Origin: Gallionella straubiae
GTDB lineage: Bacteria; Pseudomonadota; Gammaproteobacteria; Burkholderiales; Gallionellaceae
NCBI RefSeq assembly: GCF_051257895.1
Contig: NZ_CP194331.1
Coordinates: forward strand, 2,356,001 to 2,420,000
Length of the DNA stretch: 64,000 nucleotides
Direction: 5' to 3'
Numbering within the stretch: position 1 is the stretch's first letter; every line of letters begins with the position of its first letter. Position numbers and translations under genes: made by a program. This document shows positions 21,615-29,650 of the stretch, piece by piece. The notes under the pieces are model-generated. The model did not search any database. It saw nothing but the letters and a program-made list of their open reading frames with translations, and was not told the origin of the DNA.

Positions 21615-22556
21615 ATGTCAGACCTGTTAAAAAATATTGACGCCCGTACCAAGCTGGCGGGAACCAACAAGCTGGAAATCCTGATGTTCACGCTAGGCCT
21701 GGACAATCGTACCGGGCGCGAGGAGACCTTCGGCATCAACGTGTTCAAGGTGCGCGAGGTGATGCGCATACCGGAAATTACCCGTGCGCCGGAAATGCCG
21801 CCCGCGGTGGAAGGCATGGTGAGTCTGCGCGGCGCGCTTGTGCCGGTGATCGACCTGGCCAAATATACGGGGGTCGAGACCGGCGACAAGGCGGAGATCA
21901 TGATCGTCACCGAATACAACGGCCATACCCAGGGTTTCCTGGTCAAGGCGGTGGATAACATCCTGCGCCTTGACTGGGCGGCAATGCGCGTCCCGCCGGC
22001 AATGCTGGTTGCCGAAATGGGCGGGCTGGTCACGGCGATCACCGAGCTGAAGGATGGCCGCCTGGTGATGATGCTGGATGTGGAGAAGGTGCTTTCCGAG
22101 ACCAGCCGCTTCGATACCGACGAACTGATTTTCAGGAACGTGCAACCGCTGGGCAAGGAACGCACGGTATTCTTTGCCGACGATTCTTCGGTGGCGCGCA
22201 ACCAGATCGCGCGCACACTGGATGCGATGCAGATAAAGCACATTTCGGCGATCAACGGGCGCCAGGCATGGACCGAGTTGTCGAAGATGGCGGATTACGC
22301 CGAGGCCTCGCATATACCGCTCAAGGATATGGTGCAGGTGATTTTGACGGATGTGGAAATGCCCGAGATGGACGGTTACATGCTGACGCGCAAAATCAAG
22401 GCGGACAAGCGGTTTGCCGGCATACCGGTACTGATGCATTCATCGTTGAGCAGTTCGTCCAACCAGCAACTCGGCAAGACGGTCGGAGTGGACGAATACG
22501 TGCCGAAGTTCGAGCCGCAGAAGCTGGCGCAGACCTTGGCGCGATTGTTGGCGTAA
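21615..22556 (+). CDS. cheV: Chemotaxis coupling protein CheV (first copy)
   Basis: A 313-residue protein with an N-terminal CheW-like coupling domain (GINVFKVREVMRIPEI, GMVSLRGALVPVIDL) and a C-terminal receiver domain (FFADDSSVARNQIARTLDAM, phospho-acceptor in LTDVEMPEMDGY). CheV links receptors to CheA and damps the signal when phosphorylated. ATG 21,615 follows GGAGAGAG. A second, related CheV follows 82 bases later, and the two share the opening pattern NxDARTxLAGTNKxEIL. In the last receiver motif the Lys is followed by Phe (VPKF) rather than Pro. Confidence 0.93.
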   Translation: MSDLLKNIDARTKLAGTNKLEILMFTLGLDNRTGREETFGINVFKVREVMRIPEITRAPEMPPAVEGMVSLRGALVPVIDLAKYTGVETGDKAEIMIVTEYNGHTQGFLVKAVDNILRLDWAAMRVPPAMLVAEMGGLVTAITELKDGRLVMMLDVEKVLSETSRFDTDELIFRNVQPLGKERTVFFADDSSVARNQIARTLDAMQIKHISAINGRQAWTELSKMADYAEASHIPLKDMVQVILTDVEMPEMDGYMLTRKIKADKRFAGIPVLMHSSLSSSSNQQLGKTVGVDEYVPKFEPQKLAQTLARLLA

Positions 22557-22638
22557 CGGAGGGCTGAAGGCGGAAGACAGGGGCTTTGTTGCGGCTGCAA
22601 CATCCCGGTTTCTGCCTCTGTCTGACAGGGAGAGGGGA
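22557..22638. repeat. Palindromic intergenic element between the two cheV genes
   Basis: AGACAG (22,575-22,580) pairs with CTGTCT (22,618-22,623), and inside it GTTGC pairs with GCAAC (22,588-22,601). The purine-rich left flank (GAAGGCGGAAG) resembles that of the element between motA and motB. Confidence 0.35.
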
Positions 22639-23586
22639 ATGACTTACACGGAAGATATGTTAAGCGGTAGCCAGGATGGTTTGCTGGATAATGTTGACGC
22701 ACGCACCAATCTGGCGGGCACCAACAAGATGGAGATCCTGCTGTTCAGTCTGGGCAGCAGCGAAAAATTCGGCATTAACGTGTTCAAGGTCAAGGAGGTT
22801 TGCCAGGCGGGCAAGATCACGCGCACGCCCAATATGCCGACCGGGGTGGATGGTATCGTCAGCTTGCGCGGGCATGTGATGCCGGTGCTCAATCTGGCGA
22901 ATTTCATGGGGATATACCCGACCGAAAAGTATCACACCATGATGGTGGCGGAGTACAGCAATCATATCCTGGGGTTCCTGGTGAAAGAGGTGGATCGCAT
23001 CATCCGGGTGGACTGGGACAAGGTGCGCGCGACGGAAGGGATGCTCTCCGACAAGGGCGCATTGATCACCGCCATCACCGAGTTGCCGGACGGATCGCTG
23101 ATTTCAATTCTTGATGTCGAACAGATCCTGGCCAATGCATTCGGCGACGCCATTGTCGGAAACGTCGAGCGCGTGGAGTCGGCGCATGACCTGTGCATAT
23201 TCTTCGCCGACGATTCGATGGTGGCGCGCAGAAAGATCGCTGAAGTGCTCGATAAAATGGGCATCAAGCACATCCAGGCAACCAATGGCCACGAGGCGTG
23301 GGAGAGGCTCAGGGCGATGGCAGATGCGGCGCAGAGCGTGGGAGGGAGCCTGCACGACCAGATTCAGGTGATTCTGACCGATGCGGAAATGCCCGAGATG
23401 GACGGTTATGTGCTGACGCAAAATATCAAGGCTGACCGCCGCTTCGATGGCATACCGGTGGTGATGCATTCGTCGCTGTCTTCGGATGCGAACCGTGCAA
23501 TGGGACGGCGTGTCGGGGTGGATCACTATGTGCCGAAATTCGATTCAATAGTGCTGTCGTCGACGCTGCGCCCGTTGCTGGTTTGA
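22639..23586 (+). CDS. cheV: Chemotaxis coupling protein CheV (second copy)
   Basis: A 315-residue protein with the same CheW-plus-receiver plan as its neighbour (GINVFKVKEVCQAGKI, GIVSLRGHVMPVLNL; receiver FFADDSMVARRKIAEVLDKM, LTDAEMPEMDGY). Differences are spread along the chain, so this is an old tandem duplication rather than a recent one. The first CheV carries an extra loop near GLDNRTGREET. Two CheV proteins could serve different receptor classes or the two CheA kinases; this is inference. The start is ATG 22,639 behind GGGAGAGGGGA. Confidence 0.93.
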   Translation: MTYTEDMLSGSQDGLLDNVDARTNLAGTNKMEILLFSLGSSEKFGINVFKVKEVCQAGKITRTPNMPTGVDGIVSLRGHVMPVLNLANFMGIYPTEKYHTMMVAEYSNHILGFLVKEVDRIIRVDWDKVRATEGMLSDKGALITAITELPDGSLISILDVEQILANAFGDAIVGNVERVESAHDLCIFFADDSMVARRKIAEVLDKMGIKHIQATNGHEAWERLRAMADAAQSVGGSLHDQIQVILTDAEMPEMDGYVLTQNIKADRRFDGIPVVMHSSLSSDANRAMGRRVGVDHYVPKFDSIVLSSTLRPLLV

Positions 23587-23681
23587 ATGCGGAATTGAGG
23601 ACAAGGATTTTGGATCGGGGATCGAGGAGCGGGGTATTTTGCCCAGGCCTGATTCCTTGATGCCGGATTTTGGAGGAAATG

Positions 23682-24071
23682 ATGGGAATAGAAAGTACGA
23701 AATTTTTGGTGGTGGACGATTTTTCCACGATGCGCCGCATCGTGCGCAATTTGCTCAAGGAACTGGGTTTCCTGAATGTCCAGGAGGCGGAAGACGGCGT
23801 GGAGGCCTTGGTCAAACTGCGCGCGGACGAGTTCGATTTTGTGGTGTCCGACTGGAACATGCCCAACATGACGGGGATTGAGTTGCTGCGCGCGATCCGC
23901 GCGGACGAAAAGCTCAAGCATCTGCCGGTGCTGATGGTGACGGCGGAGGCGAAGAAGGAAAACATCATTGAGGCGGCGAAGGCCGGCGCAAGCGGCTACG
24001 TGGTGAAACCGTTTACGGCCGCCACGCTGGATGAAAAGTTGAAGAAAATATTTGCCAACATGCAAAAGTGA
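23682..24071 (+). CDS. cheY: Chemotaxis response regulator CheY (first)
   Basis: A 129-residue single receiver domain. The acidic pair is VVDDF, the phospho-acceptor is Asp57 (VVSDWNMPNMTG), and the Thr (MVTAEA) and Lys (YVVKPF) switch residues are present. Phospho-CheY binds the motor switch FliM to change rotation. The NMPNMTGIELL segment and the cheZ gene directly downstream mark it as the classical motor CheY. ATG 23,682 was chosen because it is five bases after a strong GGAGG; the codon just before is also ATG. Confidence 0.95.
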   Translation: MGIESTKFLVVDDFSTMRRIVRNLLKELGFLNVQEAEDGVEALVKLRADEFDFVVSDWNMPNMTGIELLRAIRADEKLKHLPVLMVTAEAKKENIIEAAKAGASGYVVKPFTAATLDEKLKKIFANMQK

Positions 24072-24802
24072 GTAATGCGATGAACGACAATACTGCAAAT
24101 CAGGATTCCGACGACCTCGAAGCGTTATTCGATAGCATCGTGTCGGCCAATGCCGAGGAAGACAACCCGTTCCCCGCGATGGGGGGCAAGGAGGCCGATT
24201 CGGCGAAGATGATCAACCAGATCGGGCACATGGCGCGGACGCTGCATGACACGTTGCGCGAGTTGGGACTGAACAAGGAAATCGAAAAAGCGGCGGCTTC
24301 CATCCCGGATGCGCGTGACCGCCTCAATTATGTGGCAACCCTGACGCAACAGGCAGCGGAGCGGGTGCTGAATGCGACTGATGCAGCGCAGCCGATTCTG
24401 GAAAAAGTGGAGGTCGAATCGCATCGCCTGGCGGGGCAGTGGCAGATGCTGTTTGAGCAAAAGCTGGACGTGATGCAATTCAGGGATCTCGTCATGCAGA
24501 CGCAGGCCTTTCTCCATGAGGTGCCCAAGCAGACCAAGGCGACCAACGCCCACCTGATGGAAATTATGATGGCGCAGGATTTTCAGGATCTGACCGGCCA
24601 GGTCATAAAGAAGATCATCGACGTGACCAAGGCCATGGAGGAACAACTGGTTTCTCTGCTGCTGGAGGCTGCGCCGCCTTCGGTCAAGGCGGAATTTGAC
24701 TCGGGTCTGTTGAATGGTCCGGTCATCAATGCGGCAGGGCGCACGGATGTGGTGACCAGCCAGGATCAGGTGGACGACTTGCTGGAAAGCCTGGGGTTCT
24801 GA
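24068..24802 (+). CDS. cheZ: CheY phosphatase CheZ
   Basis: A 244-residue, mostly helical protein that dephosphorylates CheY-P. The catalytic region is visible in MMAQDFQDLTGQVIKKII, with the active Gln in QDLTGQ. The C-terminal peptide VDDLLESLGF is the CheY-binding tail. The first start is GTG 24,068, overlapping the cheY stop; ATG 24,080 is the alternative. Coupling to cheY supports the functional pairing. The acidic N-terminus (DDLEALFDSIVSANAEED) is typical of beta/gamma CheZ. Confidence 0.93.
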   Translation: MSNAMNDNTANQDSDDLEALFDSIVSANAEEDNPFPAMGGKEADSAKMINQIGHMARTLHDTLRELGLNKEIEKAAASIPDARDRLNYVATLTQQAAERVLNATDAAQPILEKVEVESHRLAGQWQMLFEQKLDVMQFRDLVMQTQAFLHEVPKQTKATNAHLMEIMMAQDFQDLTGQVIKKIIDVTKAMEEQLVSLLLEAAPPSVKAEFDSGLLNGPVINAAGRTDVVTSQDQVDDLLESLGF

Positions 24803-24811
24803 AGATAGCGC

Positions 24812-24862
24812 AGGTCGGGCTTTGGCCAGACCCTGGTGCCGTGTCGGGCTGAAGCCCGACCT
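24812..24862. repeat. REP-like inverted repeat between cheZ and cheA
   Basis: AGGTCGGGCTT (24,812-24,822) and AAGCCCGACCT (24,852-24,862) are exact inverted copies, and TCGGGCTGAAGCCCGA (24,844-24,859) forms a tight hairpin by itself. Such GTCGGGCTGAAGCCCGAC hairpins are widespread REP-type elements. It may act as a partial terminator within the che operon. Confidence 0.6.
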
Positions 24863-24877
24863 ACTTGGGAGAATGAA

Positions 24878-26731
24878 ATGAATGACTTTGCCGGCATGGA
24901 AGAATTGTTGAGCGATTTTTTGCTGGAGGCGGGCGACATGCTGTCCGAAGTGGACAGCAAGCTGATGGAGTTGGAAAAGCACCCCGATGACAGCAAGCTG
25001 CTCAACGAGATATTTCGCGGTTTCCATACCATCAAGGGAGGGGCCGGATTTCTCAATGCAACCGAACTGGTCACGCTGTGCCATCTCACCGAAAACCTGT
25101 TCGACAAACTGCGCAACCGCGAGTTGACCTTGAGCGCCGAACTCATGGATGTGATTTTTGCGGCAACCGCCGAGGTGCGCAGGATGTTTGGCGCCTTGCA
25201 GCAAAACCTGCAGCCAGGCGCGGCGCCTGCGGACATCCTCGACAACCTGAAGGTGGCACTGAGCGGAAAGGCGGTTTCCGCTCCGGTGAAAAGTCAGCCA
25301 GCCCCGGCGGCTGTGGCTTCTGCCGTGCAGGCCCCAGCCCTGCAGGCCATGGACGGGGTGGATTGGGAGGCACTGTATAACGCATTGACCGGCGGCACGG
25401 ACATTGCCGCCAAAGTGGGCGTGACGCGCGATCCGGAAAAGATCGCTGCGGCGGTATCCGAAGAGGAATCCACCCGGAAGGCATTCGGCCGCCGCGCCAG
25501 CGATGTGCCGGGTGCCACGGTCGGGCGGCGCGACGGCGACGTGCCGGCCAAGGAAGCCAAGGAGTCGACGATCCGCGTGGACACCGACCGCCTCGACCAG
25601 GTGCTCAACCTGTCCGGCGAAATCGGTCTGACCAAAAACCGCCTGACGCACTTGCGCTCCAGCATTATCCAGGGGGGTAACGACGCGGACACCTTGCGTG
25701 ATCTCGATCAATCCGTTACGCAACTGGATATGCTGGTGGTGAATCTGCAGAATGCGGTGATGAAGACGCGCATGCAGCCGATCGGCCGGCTGTTCAAGAA
25801 ATATCCACGCCTGGCGCGTGACTTGGCAAGATCCTTGGGCAAGGATGTGGAGTTGGTGCTGTCCGGCGAAGAAACCGAAATGGACAAGACCATGATCGAG
25901 GACTTGAACGATCCGCTGGTGCATCTGGTGCGGAATGCAGTGGATCACGGCGTGGAGACCATCGAGGAGCGCATCGTCGCCGGCAAGCCGGAAAAGAGCA
26001 TGGTGGAGCTGAGCGCACGTCAGGAAGGCGATCATATTCTGATTACCATCGCGGACGACGGGCGCGGCATGCGGCCGGAGGTGATCCGCAATAAGGCCAT
26101 CGAGAAGGGGCTGATCACTACCGAGGTAGCGAACACCCTGGACGAGAGCCAGTGTCTGGAATTGATATTCCTGCCTGGGTTTTCGACCAAGGATGAAATC
26201 TCCAGTGTCTCTGGGCGCGGCGTCGGCATGGACGTGGTGAAGACCAACATCCAGAAGTTGAACGGCGTCGTAAACATCCACTCCGAACCGGGCAAGGGAA
26301 CCGTGCTGACCATCTCCTTGCCACTCACAATGGCCATCCTGCCGGTGCTGATTCTGCGCCTCGGTGAACAATCCTTTGCCGTACCGCTGTCGATGGTGCG
26401 GGAGATACTGTCCATCACACCCGATCAGTTGCAGCAGGTTTCCGGCAGGGCAACCATGGTGGTACGCGGCGAAGTGCTGCCGGTGCTGCCGCTGGCGCAA
26501 TTGATCGGCTGGGAGCAGGGCCCCAATCCGGAAGTGGGCGTCCTGATGCAGTTCGGCAACAACAGCTTCATCCTGTCGGCGGACGGCTTTGCCGGGCATG
26601 ACGATGTGGTGATCAAGTCGCTGGATACTTTCCGTCCCAAGGGCGTGGCGGGCGTAACCATGTCCAGCGAGGGCGACATCGTGCTGATCCTCGATATCAA
26701 GGAACTGCTCAGCGATGTGCGCGGACACTAG
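24878..26731 (+). CDS. cheA: Chemotaxis histidine kinase CheA (first)
   Basis: A 617-residue kinase. The N-terminal HPt domain has phospho-acceptor His50 (FHTIKGGAGF). After a low-complexity linker (about 120-230) that may lack a full P2 domain come the dimerisation helices (TDRLDQVLNLSGEIGLTKNR) and the HATPase domain (N-box LVRNAVDHGVE, G1 DDGRGM, G2 SGRGVGMDVV). A CheW-like regulatory domain ends the chain. It autophosphorylates and passes phosphate to CheY and CheB. ATG 24,878 follows GGGAGAA. A second, longer CheA lies 3 kb downstream. The adjacent CheY/CheZ suggest this one drives the motor pathway; that is inference. Confidence 0.95.
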   Translation: MNDFAGMEELLSDFLLEAGDMLSEVDSKLMELEKHPDDSKLLNEIFRGFHTIKGGAGFLNATELVTLCHLTENLFDKLRNRELTLSAELMDVIFAATAEVRRMFGALQQNLQPGAAPADILDNLKVALSGKAVSAPVKSQPAPAAVASAVQAPALQAMDGVDWEALYNALTGGTDIAAKVGVTRDPEKIAAAVSEEESTRKAFGRRASDVPGATVGRRDGDVPAKEAKESTIRVDTDRLDQVLNLSGEIGLTKNRLTHLRSSIIQGGNDADTLRDLDQSVTQLDMLVVNLQNAVMKTRMQPIGRLFKKYPRLARDLARSLGKDVELVLSGEETEMDKTMIEDLNDPLVHLVRNAVDHGVETIEERIVAGKPEKSMVELSARQEGDHILITIADDGRGMRPEVIRNKAIEKGLITTEVANTLDESQCLELIFLPGFSTKDEISSVSGRGVGMDVVKTNIQKLNGVVNIHSEPGKGTVLTISLPLTMAILPVLILRLGEQSFAVPLSMVREILSITPDQLQQVSGRATMVVRGEVLPVLPLAQLIGWEQGPNPEVGVLMQFGNNSFILSADGFAGHDDVVIKSLDTFRPKGVAGVTMSSEGDIVLILDIKELLSDVRGH

Positions 26732-26749
26732 CAGAGTTAGGGGAATAGC

Positions 26750-27877
26750 ATGTTTTGCGGAAAATTAAGGCAGGAACACAGGGAGTTGCAGGCCAGGCTG
26801 GCCCAAGCCGATCAGGAGATTGCCGCGCTACGCGGCGATTTGTCCCGGCTGGAGGGTGAGCGCGAGGCGGTGCGTGCCGAGTTGGAGGGAGTCTTGGCCG
26901 AACAACAAGGTGCGGCCAAGTTGCATGACAACATGCAGGGGTTCGGCGATTCCTTCGCGGAGCTGCAAAAATCCCAGGTCGCCGCGGCGCAGGCCTTACG
27001 CGAAGAAAAACAGCACGCCATCGAGGCGGCCGGCATTTCGGCGAACAACCGCGAGGCCGTGCTGCGGATCGCCCAGAGCCTCAATGCGCTGTCCGCAGAT
27101 ACCATACAGACTTCGCAGAACGTGCAAAACCTGACCGAGCGTGCGGCGCAGATCGGCAGCATCGTCCAGCTGATCAAGGAAATTGCCGACCAGACCAACC
27201 TGCTGGCGCTCAATGCGGCAATCGAAGCGGCGCGCGCAGGCGAGCAGGGACGCGGTTTTGCGGTGGTCGCGGACGAGGTGCGCAAGCTGGCTGAGCGCAC
27301 CGCGAAGGCGACCAGCGAGATTTCGACAATAGTGACCGCCATCCAGGGAGAGACCGACCGCACCAAGGTGCAAATGGAGGGCTGGGCGGCGAAGTCGCAT
27401 GTGTTCAGCGGCGATGTCACGGGCGTGACGGACAGCATGGAACATTTGCTGAAGCTGTCGCAGCAGATAGAGGGCACGATTTCGGCGGCGGCGCTGCGCA
27501 GCTTTATCGAGGTCGCCAAGATCGACCATATCCTGTACAAATTTGAAATTTACAAGGTGTTCATGGGTATATCGGAGCGCGATGCGGGCAGTTTTGCGCC
27601 GCATACCGATTGCCGGCTGGGCAAGTGGTATTTCGAAGGCGAGGGCCGGGATTGTTTTTCCAGACTGGACGGCTACGCGGCCGTGGCGAATCCGCATCAG
27701 GACTTTCATCAGCATGGCCGGGAAGCCGTGACGGCATTCCGCTCCGGCGACTTTTTGGGCGGTATCGAGCTGGTTGGAAAATTGGAGGCCGACAGCATGG
27801 GGGTACTTTCCGCGCTGGAGAGGATTGCCGTAGCGGGGAAAGGCGACAGCAGCCTGCTATGCCATACACCGGATTAG
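26750..27877 (+). CDS. Soluble chemoreceptor with C-terminal zinc-binding CZB domain
   Basis: A 375-residue protein with no membrane segment. It starts with a coiled coil (about 5-60) and has a short signalling domain whose tip is EIADQTNLLALNAAIEAARA (about 145-165). It ends with a chemoreceptor zinc-binding (CZB) domain. The 3His-1Cys zinc set can be read as KIDHILYK, HTDCRLGKWY, and the two His in HQDFHQHG. CZB receptors sense zinc or oxidants such as hypochlorite. It lies 18 bases after cheA in the same direction, so it is part of the che transcript. The real stimulus is unknown. Confidence 0.88.
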   Translation: MFCGKLRQEHRELQARLAQADQEIAALRGDLSRLEGEREAVRAELEGVLAEQQGAAKLHDNMQGFGDSFAELQKSQVAAAQALREEKQHAIEAAGISANNREAVLRIAQSLNALSADTIQTSQNVQNLTERAAQIGSIVQLIKEIADQTNLLALNAAIEAARAGEQGRGFAVVADEVRKLAERTAKATSEISTIVTAIQGETDRTKVQMEGWAAKSHVFSGDVTGVTDSMEHLLKLSQQIEGTISAAALRSFIEVAKIDHILYKFEIYKVFMGISERDAGSFAPHTDCRLGKWYFEGEGRDCFSRLDGYAAVANPHQDFHQHGREAVTAFRSGDFLGGIELVGKLEADSMGVLSALERIAVAGKGDSSLLCHTPD

Positions 27878-27927
27878 CGTGGACACAGAGCACCGTGTTT
27901 ATACAGAATAATCAGAGCCGATAAATC

Positions 27928-29124
27928 ATGACAAACTTTTCTCGCCTAGCCTTAATCGGCGCATTGGCCAGCGGCATTTTGCTGGGCGGCCATGCGCTCT
28001 ACTTTGGCAGCATATTGGCCGATGTGCTGCTGTTCCTGACTGTCGTGGCTGTCTGGAGCTATCTGCTCAAGCGGGCGGCCGGCGGCGAAGAGTCGCCGGG
28101 CCGCGCCGAATCGCCGGTACAGGGCGATATGCCTCTCATTCATGAAAGCAATGCTTTCCATGTGCAATTGGGCAACGAACTTTCCAGCCAGCTCGCTTCG
28201 GCGCATACCGAGCTTGGCAACACCCAGGCCATCCTCAGCGATGCCATAGCCAAACTGGTCAATACCTTTACTGCGATGGCGGATGAGGTGCGCGCGCAGC
28301 AGGCCTTGACGCTGTTTATTACGGACGGCGGAGAGGCCAGTGAGGACCAGAATGCGAAACAAAAATTCGAGCATTTCGTCCAATCCACTTCCGATGCAAT
28401 GAACGAGTTTGTCGATTCCACTGTCCAGAACAGCAAACGCGCGATGGAGCTGGTGGAGAAGATGGACGCCATCAACGTGCAGGTCTCGGGCATCCTCGGC
28501 ATCCTGAACGAGGTGGAGAGCATCGCCAAGCAGACCAACCTGCTGGCGCTGAATGCGGCGATCGAGGCGGCGCGCGCGGGTGAGGCCGGACGCGGGTTTG
28601 CCGTGGTTGCGGATGAGGTGCGCAATCTCTCGGAAAGCACCAACAAGTTCAGCAGGCAGATACGCGCGCTGGTGGGCAATGTCAACGCATCCCTGATTTC
28701 TGCTGAGCAATCCATCAACAGCCTCGCGGCAACCGACATGACCTTCGTGATGGAATCGAAGCAGCGCGTCGAGGTTATGATGGCGGATCTTTCCGAGTTG
28801 AATGAGACCATCGCCAGAAATGCCGATGAACTGAATCTGATCAATACCAAGGTCGAGCAGAACGTGGCGGCGGCGGTCTCTACCCTGCAATTTCAGGACA
28901 TGAGTTCGCAGTTGCTTGCGCATGCCCAGATGCGCCTGGTCGCCCTGCAGGAGGTTGCCAACGAGATGCGCAAGGGCACGGACCAGCCAAACCGCAATGG
29001 ATACCTCGAGCAGATCGCCACCTACAATCGCTCGCTGCACGAACATGTCGTCTCGCTGGACGAGAAGAAATCCAACCCGGTCGCGCAGGATAATTTCGCG
29101 ACCGGCGACATCGAGTTGTTTTAG
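27928..29124 (+). CDS. Membrane-anchored methyl-accepting protein without sensor or HAMP
   Basis: A 398-residue protein. Two close hydrophobic segments near the start (LALIGALASGILLGGHALYF and ILADVLLFLTVVAVWSYLL) leave almost no periplasmic loop. No HAMP signature follows; the chain goes straight to a helical region and a signalling tip ESIAKQTNLLALNAAIEAAR with FAVVADEVRNLSE. The C-terminal half (ISTLQFQDMSSQLLAHAQMRL) differs from standard receptors. It may sense the membrane or act as an adaptor for the second CheA. It follows the CZB receptor by 50 bases and precedes the second cheY. The function is not established. Confidence 0.8.
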   Translation: MTNFSRLALIGALASGILLGGHALYFGSILADVLLFLTVVAVWSYLLKRAAGGEESPGRAESPVQGDMPLIHESNAFHVQLGNELSSQLASAHTELGNTQAILSDAIAKLVNTFTAMADEVRAQQALTLFITDGGEASEDQNAKQKFEHFVQSTSDAMNEFVDSTVQNSKRAMELVEKMDAINVQVSGILGILNEVESIAKQTNLLALNAAIEAARAGEAGRGFAVVADEVRNLSESTNKFSRQIRALVGNVNASLISAEQSINSLAATDMTFVMESKQRVEVMMADLSELNETIARNADELNLINTKVEQNVAAAVSTLQFQDMSSQLLAHAQMRLVALQEVANEMRKGTDQPNRNGYLEQIATYNRSLHEHVVSLDEKKSNPVAQDNFATGDIELF

Positions 29125-29215
29125 GGCATGTTCGCAGGCACCCCGCTCCTCGCTGTATTTTCAACTGGATGCTATAATCAAAAGAAGTTCTAACAATCTG
29201 ATTGAGTGCAATTAA

Positions 29216-29581
29216 ATGGCAAAAACCGTATTAACCGTTGACGATTCCGCCTCCATCCGCCAAATGGTGGCGTTTACCCTCAAATCTGCAGGCTACACCG
29301 TCATCGAGGCGGCCGACGGCCAGGAGGGGCTGGACAAGGCCAAGGCCAATGCGGTCAATCTGGTGCTGACCGACCAGAACATGCCCAAGATGGATGGCCT
29401 GACCCTGATCAAGACCCTGCGCGGCCTGCCGCAATACAGGGCGACGCCGATCCTGATGCTGACCACCGAATCCAGCGATGCCATGAAGGCGCAGGGCAAG
29501 GCATCGGGCGCAACCGGCTGGCTGGTCAAGCCGTTCGATCCGCAAAAATTGCTTGAGGTCGTCAAAAAAGTGATCGGTTAG
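29216..29581 (+). CDS. cheY: Chemotaxis response regulator CheY (second)
   Basis: A 121-residue receiver domain with acidic pair VDDS, phospho-acceptor Asp53 (LVLTDQNMPKMDG), Thr in LTTESS and Lys in LVKPFDP. It is closer to the CheY proteins that sit beside large CheA kinases than to the motor CheY next to cheZ. It may act as a phosphate sink or as the output of the second CheA. It is followed by cheA2 after 69 bases. Both roles are inferred from position. Confidence 0.92.
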   Translation: MAKTVLTVDDSASIRQMVAFTLKSAGYTVIEAADGQEGLDKAKANAVNLVLTDQNMPKMDGLTLIKTLRGLPQYRATPILMLTTESSDAMKAQGKASGATGWLVKPFDPQKLLEVVKKVIG

Positions 29582-29650
29582 CACCGGTACGCCCAGAATT
29601 TTGATGGATAGACGCCCCCGCATTTCATACTTCCCTTCAGGAAAAAGCCA

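Noticed and set aside
24125..26728. An 867-codon minus-strand frame opposite cheZ and cheA
   Set aside because: cheZ and cheA are unmistakable on the plus strand; the frame is His/Gln-rich shadow sequence.
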